Shown here: piece after piece, positions 5,155-6,990 of the stretch | Position numbering within the stretch: the stretch's first letter is position 1 | Layout: each line of letters starts with the position of its first letter | Notes under the pieces: model-generated | What the model was told of the DNA's origin: nothing | Databases searched by the model: none | What the model saw: only the letters and a program-made list of their open reading frames with translations | Made by a program: the position numbers and the translations under genes | Source: Firmicutes bacterium UBA3920 | GTDB taxonomy: Bacteria; Bacillota; Clostridia; Caldicoprobacterales; Xylanivirgaceae | DNA: 6,990 nucleotides | NCBI GenBank assembly: GCA_002386065.1 | Contig: DGES01000009.1 | Location: 43,997 to 50,986, forward strand | Reading direction: 5' to 3'

Positions 5155-6032
5155 CCCATTAATGCTGGTATAGATAATAACACCATTACGCCTATAAAAA
5201 TCTCCATATTTTCAATGGATTCAGTTAATCCATCAAGTCTTGGATAGAAAATATAGAAGACTCCTCCTGCTTTGCAAAGTACTATAAAGCCCAGTATACC
5301 AGCTATAGATGAGAACATAACTATTAAATCCCTTATATTCCACCTATGTATAAAATAGTGACTTCTCTTTTCGCTACCATATCCTCTAGCCTGTATACTT
5401 TCTGCAATAGAAAAACTATCCTCTATAGATGACATGAATAACACCTTTAAAATAGGCATCCTCTCTTTAACCCTATCTTTATAACTTCCATCCTTTATAT
5501 CTAATCCCATAACGTACATAACCTGCCCTACCCTCTCTGATAACTGGGCTAAATATGGTATGGTCTTAGTGGTCATGGATACTAAAAGGGCTGATTTAGG
5601 AAACAACAAAGCTACATAAGATAGAGCTGCATCAGGACTCATGGCCTTATTGTAAAATATAAATAATATATAGACACCAGATAATCTTATACCCATTACA
5701 AGGGCATATATTAATGTTTCAAATGATATCTGCAGCCTCCCGAATATAGGTATAGTCGGACCACGCCATATGACAGTTCTGCCACTTTTATTTGTAAGAC
5801 AATTTATAAGCATAAAAAAAAGGGTCATTCTTAAGATAAATCCCATTCCATTTTTTACATCTTCACTTCCGCCTACAGATATAGCAGATAATAATGTTAT
5901 AAAAACCGTAAAAGATAGCAAAATAGGATGATTTGATATAATAAATATTAAAAATAAGGCAAAAATATAAAATGTTAATGCAACAGGATGTATCTTTTGA
6001 AAGAAAAAATCTCCAGGTCTATATATAAGCAA
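5112..6032 (-). CDS. ecfT: ECF transporter transmembrane subunit EcfT
   Basis: A membrane scaffold of 306 aa that joins the S component to the ATPase. The family-typical opening is LLIYRPGDFFFQKIHP. Hydrophobic segments lie near 17-34, 36-52, 66-78, 106-127, 230-252 and 276-292. The second coupling-helix signature is intact in AESIQARGYGSEKRSHY (Ala-Arg-Gly at 215-217). The first, in QVMYVMGLD (174-176), reads Val-Met-Gly instead of Ala-Arg-Gly. I chose the TTG at 6032: it has a GGGGG site (6039-6043) 6 nt upstream, follows the lipoprotein stop by 10 nt, and gives the usual family N-terminus. The frame is open to an ATG at 6089 (325 aa), which would overlap the upstream gene by 47 nt without a good site. 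The stop overlaps ecfA. Confidence 0.92.
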   Translation of the reverse strand: MLIYRPGDFFFQKIHPVALTFYIFALFLIFIISNHPILLSFTVFITLLSAISVGGSEDVKNGMGFILRMTLFFMLINCLTNKSGRTVIWRGPTIPIFGRLQISFETLIYALVMGIRLSGVYILFIFYNKAMSPDAALSYVALLFPKSALLVSMTTKTIPYLAQLSERVGQVMYVMGLDIKDGSYKDRVKERMPILKVLFMSSIEDSFSIAESIQARGYGSEKRSHYFIHRWNIRDLIVMFSSIAGILGFIVLCKAGGVFYIFYPRLDGLTESIENMEIFIGVMVLLSIPALMGWGWRHWRYLKYKI

Positions 6033-6038
6033 ATATAT

Positions 6039-6044
6039 CCCCCT
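6039..6044 (-). promoter_or_regulatory. Ribosome binding site that decides the ecfT start
   Basis: AGGGGG on the minus strand overlaps the TAG stop of the lipoprotein gene (6043-6045) and stands 6 nt before an in-frame TTG (6030-6032). No comparable site precedes the ATG codons at 6089 or 6074, so the TTG start is favoured. Confidence 0.65.
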
Positions 6045-6990
6045 ATCTAATTGGCAATGGTATAAACTCTCCATCACTATATATGGCACCCGCCATATTT
6101 CTAAGATTATCTGGATTGTCTATTACTTTTTTTACCATTGTCCTTAAAATGTCATCTTCTGTAGCTACAAATAACCATATTGAATGCACATTTCCCATAC
6201 CCTGTCCTGATACTAAAACTGCGCCGGCGCCATCCTTATATCTCCTAGGATTTTCCCCTGATATATCATATCCTGTAATGAAGGCATCATCTATCTTTGC
6301 AAACCAGCCTGTCTTTTTATGATTTTCCATTATCTCTTGCCAATAGCGGCTATCAGCTATTTTTTCGCTGGTCTCCAACACAATATATATACCATCATCC
6401 CTTTGAAATTCATCATCATTGTATTCACATATAGTTATTGCTTCTGCTCCATGCCCTTTTAAATATAATGCAAGATTTTTAGCCTCTTCTTTAAAATTTT
6501 TTCCATATAATATTTCGCATCTAGGTACCACATTCCCATATCCATTTACAAATGGCTGTGGAAAACATCCACACACGGCGGGTGTAAATACAGTATCATC
6601 CCAGGAATGGTAATCCCACCATATTACATCGCCCGATTTTAATATATACTCTCCTGAACCAATATCTGACATTATTCCATTTACAAAATAAAACCAATCT
6701 TCCTTCTTCTTCTCATCTTCTTTTTTTTCTGTAAAGCCTGATTCTAGACCTTCTATTGAATTTACAAAGCCTCCACCATAGGCAGTTTCAACATCTACAT
6801 TATCCATTAAAACATCAAGAACAGTTGAATCTTCCTCTATACTTATAATTTTATTAAATATTACCTCTTCCCCCAAGTTCTGTGTAATCCTTAATTCAAC
6901 CGTCATTATGCTGTTAGATTTGACATTATCTTGTAAGCATCCAGATAGAAATAGGCATAGAATAAAGATAATAGATAGAAAAACTCTTTT
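6043..6990 (-). CDS. DUF4430 (transcobalamin-like) lipoprotein, 5' end outside the window
   Basis: The frame stays open to the right edge (315 visible residues), so the true start lies beyond 6990. The visible N-terminus KRVFLSIIFILCLFLSGCLQ is a lipoprotein signal peptide with lipobox LSGC (Cys at visible residue 18). The first internal ATG (6906) has no ribosome site and would discard the signal. After the anchor comes a DUF4430 domain (visible about 40-132), with DWFYFVNG at 98-105 and GDVIWWDYHSW at 120-130; this is the beta domain related to the C-terminus of transcobalamin. A VCGCFPQPF segment and a roughly 160-residue C-terminal region that I cannot assign follow. A K/E-rich stretch (EKKEDEKKKED) interrupts the DUF4430 domain. 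As first visible gene of the ECF operon it is probably the surface ligand-capture protein; the ligand is unproven. Confidence 0.85.
   Translation of the reverse strand, partial: KRVFLSIIFILCLFLSGCLQDNVKSNSIMTVELRITQNLGEEVIFNKIISIEEDSTVLDVLMDNVDVETAYGGGFVNSIEGLESGFTEKKEDEKKKEDWFYFVNGIMSDIGSGEYILKSGDVIWWDYHSWDDTVFTPAVCGCFPQPFVNGYGNVVPRCEILYGKNFKEEAKNLALYLKGHGAEAITICEYNDDEFQRDDGIYIVLETSEKIADSRYWQEIMENHKKTGWFAKIDDAFITGYDISGENPRRYKDGAGAVLVSGQGMGNVHSIWLFVATEDDILRTMVKKVIDNPDNLRNMAGAIYSDGEFIPLPIR

Noticed and set aside
6907..6990. Cobalamin riboswitch ahead of the ECF operon
   Set aside because: The right edge is still coding (signal peptide), so any leader lies outside the window and cannot be judged.

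Overview
The window is AT-rich, and every supported gene lies on the minus strand. The strong Shine-Dalgarno sites, the T-box leader on ileS, the fused EcfA and the codon use (many ATA, AGA, TTA) point to a low-GC Firmicute, most likely a member of the Clostridia. I cannot name the genus. Read in the direction of transcription (right to left), there are five units.

(1) 6990 to about 2712 is an energy-coupling-factor (ECF) transporter operon. Its genes are a DUF4430 (transcobalamin-like) lipoprotein cut by the window edge, the membrane subunit EcfT, a fused two-domain ATPase EcfA, and an S component. A possible 41-residue membrane peptide overlaps the S-component stop, and a good intrinsic terminator follows. 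Genes in this unit overlap or abut, so they should be co-transcribed. The lipoprotein probably captures substrate outside the cell, the S component binds it in the membrane, and EcfT/EcfA drive import. The DUF4430 domain makes a corrinoid or corrinoid precursor the first guess for the substrate, but this is not proven.

(2) 2703 to 2343 is a compact independent unit: a promoter, a leader of about 135 nt with a terminator/antiterminator pair, a 27-codon membrane-peptide gene, and its own terminator. This is the least explained part of the window.

(3) 2270 to 1688 is a nitroreductase-family gene with an inverted repeat across its promoter.

(4) 1662 to 803 holds a DUF503 gene and a yjbQ gene in a probable two-gene operon. 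It is preceded by two perfect tandem palindromes.

(5) 689 to 1 is a promoter, an isoleucine-type T-box leader and the 5' part of ileS, which runs off the left edge.

I see no tRNA, rRNA, insertion sequence or CRISPR array.
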